Below are positions 58,604 through 60,478 of a DNA stretch of 60,478 nucleotides, piece by piece. The position numbers and the translations under genes are program-made. Under the pieces are notes generated by a model, which ran no database searches, was not told where the DNA came from, and saw nothing but the letters and a program-made list of their open reading frames with translations. Within the stretch, counting starts at the first letter, position 1; each line of letters starts with the position of its first letter. Source of the DNA: Acidobacteriota bacterium. GTDB lineage: Bacteria > Acidobacteriota > Thermoanaerobaculia > Multivoradales > JAHZIX01. The DNA is taken from contig JAXHTF010000017.1 in assembly GCA_034211275.1 (NCBI GenBank), positions 1 to 60,478 on the forward strand, given 5' to 3'.

Positions 58604-60394
58604 ATGCTCACCCGATTCCGTCGTCTCTCCAGGTTCCTCGCTTCCAGCTCCCAGGCCCCTGGCCGCGGGCCGGCGTCGTGGTTGGCCCTGTGTCTCGGTG
58701 CGCTGCTGGTGGTGCCCGCCGCCGGTGACCAGCCGGTGGCCGAGCAACCTTTGAGCCTGGCGGCCCCGGCGGAAGTTGCGGGGCAGCTCCTCGAGGCGCA
58801 GCGCCTGGCCCCGGTTGATCGGGAGCGGCTGATGGCGGAGGATGCCGCCGCCGAGCCCTTCACCGGCCCCCGCCGTTTCGCCGAGGCTTTGCCCGTGGGA
58901 TGGACCGCTTCGGAGCAGGGGGTCTGGCAGCAGCTCGCCGACGGCTCGCGGCTGTGGCGACTGCGCATGGTCAGTCCCGGCGCTCTCAGCCTCAACCTCC
59001 GTCTCGACGACTTCCAGCTGCCCGCCGGGGCGCGGCTGTGGCTCCACGACGGCATCGGGAACGTGGTGCAAGGGCCCTACACCCGCGACCACCGCACCCG
59101 CGAGGGGCAGCTGTGGACGGCGTTGGTGCCGGGGCAGGAGGCGGTGTTGGAGCTGCATTTGCCCGCCGGCGTCGCCCCCGCCAGCGCCAGCTTCCGCGTC
59201 GCATCGGTGCAGCGGGGCTATCGCCCGGTGGGAGGGCAGTCGCCGGGAGCGGAGATCGAGGGGGACTTTCCCACCAAGCAGGGAAGCTGCAACAACGACG
59301 TGGTCTGTCCCGAGGGCAACGGCTGGCGGGATCAGATCCGTAGCGTCGGGTGGTTCACCGTCAACGGCATCGGGCTGTGCACCGGAACGCTGATGAACAA
59401 CACCGCCGGGGACTTTCGTCCCTATCTGCTCACCGCCGAGCATTGCGACATCACCGCCGGCAACGCGGGCTCCATGGTGGTGTATTGGAATTACCAGTCA
59501 CCGTCCTGCGGTCAGCTCTCCGGAGGCTCGCTGGCGGACAATCAAAGCGGCGCCATCTGGCGCGCCGGTGATGCGTCTTCGGACTTCACCCTGGTGGAGC
59601 TGATGCAGCAGCCGGACCCTGCCTTCGACACCTACTACGCCGGCTGGGACGCTACCGGCGTGGCGCCCACCGTCGGGGTGGTGGGGATTCATCACCCGGA
59701 TCTACGGGAGAAGGCCATCAGCTTCGATGACGATCCGCTGCAGGAGGACGATCCCGGCTACTGGCGAGTGGGGCAGTGGGAGGACGGCACCACCGAGCCC
59801 GGCTCTTCCGGATCGTGCATCTTCCGCCGCGACACCCAGCTCTGCGTCGGCACCCTCACCGGCGGCATCGCCTCGTGCAGGTTCCCCTCCGGCTTCGACG
59901 TCTACGGCCGCTTCGACGCCCACTGGGACGGCCCCAGCCCCACCCGGCGGCTGCGGGATTGGCTCGACCCCATGGGCAGCGGCCAGCGTGTCCTCTTCGG
60001 CGCCGATCCGGACTCGCCCACCTCACCGCCGCCGGGCTCCGAATGCGTCGAGTCCAGCAGCACCGCCTGCCTCAACGGAGACCGCTTCCGGGTTTCGGTG
60101 ACCTGGCGGGATCGCGACGACAACACCGGCGTCGGCTCCCAGGTGACCGGCGCTTCCGACGATTCGGTGCTCTTCTGGTTCTTCCAGGAATCGAATTGGG
60201 AGCTGTTGGTGAAGGTCTTGGACGGCTGCCCGGTGAACGGCCGCTATTGGGTCCTCGCCGCTGCCGCCACCAACGTCGAGTACCTGATCACCGTCACCGA
60301 CACCGTCAGCGGCCAGACCGAAACCTACGAGAACCCCCTCGGCAACCGCGCCCAAGCTCTCGCGGACACGGCGTCGTTCCGAGTCTGTCCGTAG
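58604..60394 (+). CDS. Secreted trypsin-like serine protease with C-terminal add-on domain
   Basis: A 596-residue exported protease. A signal peptide (residues about 20-40), a propeptide-like beta domain and an S1-type catalytic domain come in order. The triad is His in LLTAEHCD, Asp in SSDFTLVEL and Ser in EPGSSGSCIF, resembling lysyl-endopeptidase-type enzymes. The last 120 residues (from CLNGDRFRVSVTWRDRDDNT) form a beta domain with LFWFFQESNWELLVKVLDGC, seen in other exported proteins of related bacteria. It starts 48 bases after lpd with GAGGAGAA upstream but is probably a separate function. Confidence 0.92.
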   Translation: MLTRFRRLSRFLASSSQAPGRGPASWLALCLGALLVVPAAGDQPVAEQPLSLAAPAEVAGQLLEAQRLAPVDRERLMAEDAAAEPFTGPRRFAEALPVGWTASEQGVWQQLADGSRLWRLRMVSPGALSLNLRLDDFQLPAGARLWLHDGIGNVVQGPYTRDHRTREGQLWTALVPGQEAVLELHLPAGVAPASASFRVASVQRGYRPVGGQSPGAEIEGDFPTKQGSCNNDVVCPEGNGWRDQIRSVGWFTVNGIGLCTGTLMNNTAGDFRPYLLTAEHCDITAGNAGSMVVYWNYQSPSCGQLSGGSLADNQSGAIWRAGDASSDFTLVELMQQPDPAFDTYYAGWDATGVAPTVGVVGIHHPDLREKAISFDDDPLQEDDPGYWRVGQWEDGTTEPGSSGSCIFRRDTQLCVGTLTGGIASCRFPSGFDVYGRFDAHWDGPSPTRRLRDWLDPMGSGQRVLFGADPDSPTSPPPGSECVESSSTACLNGDRFRVSVTWRDRDDNTGVGSQVTGASDDSVLFWFFQESNWELLVKVLDGCPVNGRYWVLAAAATNVEYLITVTDTVSGQTETYENPLGNRAQALADTASFRVCP

Positions 60395-60433
60395 CCCTGC
60401 ACTCAAGCTTGGTCGTCGAGAGCGTGGGCTGGC

Positions 60434-60478
60434 GCCCACCCTACAGCTCGCTGGTGCACCTTCGCGCGTAGGGTGGGC
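60434..60478. repeat. Inverted repeat at the right edge of the window
   Basis: GCCCACCCTAC (60434-60444) and GTAGGGTGGGC (60468-60478) are perfect complements 23 bases apart. The element is cut by the window edge and looks like a REP-type intergenic palindrome. Confidence 0.6.

Overview
The window is a GC-rich bacterial chromosome segment with about 49 protein genes, several in tightly overlapped operons (ATGA, GTGA, TTGA and CTGA junctions). There is no phage, plasmid, rRNA, tRNA or CRISPR locus. The gene content fits an Acidobacteriota-like heterotroph, perhaps Thermoanaerobaculia: a Ser/Thr kinase with TPRs, FloA/NfeD, sigma-54 activators, an Aquifex-type aconitase end, and secreted proteases with C-terminal add-on domains. 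That placement is inference from gene content only; no marker gene for classification is present.

Layout. 1-2049: the 3' end of an aconitase, then a DUF3524 (queuosine-tRNA mannosyltransferase-like) glycosyltransferase. 2050-6203 (minus): a lipid operon of a ferritin-like diiron protein, a fatty acyl-AMP ligase, an acyl carrier protein and a DUF374 acyltransferase (probable CTG start), then a DUF2007 protein. 6558-16196: an eight-gene chemosensory operon, cheW-cheR(TPR)-cheW-mcp-cheA(REC)-cheB-hybrid kinase-REC. Its outputs are receivers and a kinase, with no diguanylate cyclase. 16487-21562: an envelope and stress group with an acidic lipoprotein, a double-BON lipoprotein, a cardiolipin synthase, two tiny membrane proteins and an L,D-transpeptidase. 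21809-25125: a UbiB-family kinase divergent from an NtrC-type regulator. 25232-29269: long NfeD, short NfeD, FloA and an unknown membrane-anchored protein. 29331-33326: a HAD hydrolase, a secreted protein with a C-terminal sorting-like tail, a MATE transporter, and an orphan PqqD/lasso-B2 pair.

33503-33760 holds a gene that normal ORF calling misses: a SelW/Rdx-family selenoprotein with a Cys-x-x-Sec motif encoded by an in-frame TGA. A hairpin lies just after the TGA, and the gene's end overlaps the next start as ATGA. 34908-37009: an ECF sigma factor, a zinc-finger anti-sigma-like protein and a membrane protein. 37091-39542: a GAF sigma-54 activator divergent from a lipoprotein gene that has a well-matched -24/-12 promoter. 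40012-48530: a Ser/Thr kinase, purE-purK, OsmC, an M28 peptidase, an SPFH protein and a ribbon-helix-helix protein. 48591-50245: a TPP riboswitch and thiC. 50375-60394: a TPR metallopeptidase-like protein, the 2-oxoglutarate dehydrogenase genes sucA-sucB-lpd, and a secreted trypsin-like protease. The SucA protein carries a cyclic-nucleotide-binding domain between its N-terminal helix and its catalytic core.

Dispersed intergenic repeats lie at 34526-34701 and 39726-39900 (one family, opposite orientations), 45348-45513 (MITE-like), 45575-45663, and the right edge. The strongest candidates for undescribed biology are the cNMP-domain SucA, the diiron/FAAL/ACP/acyltransferase operon and the recoded SelW gene.
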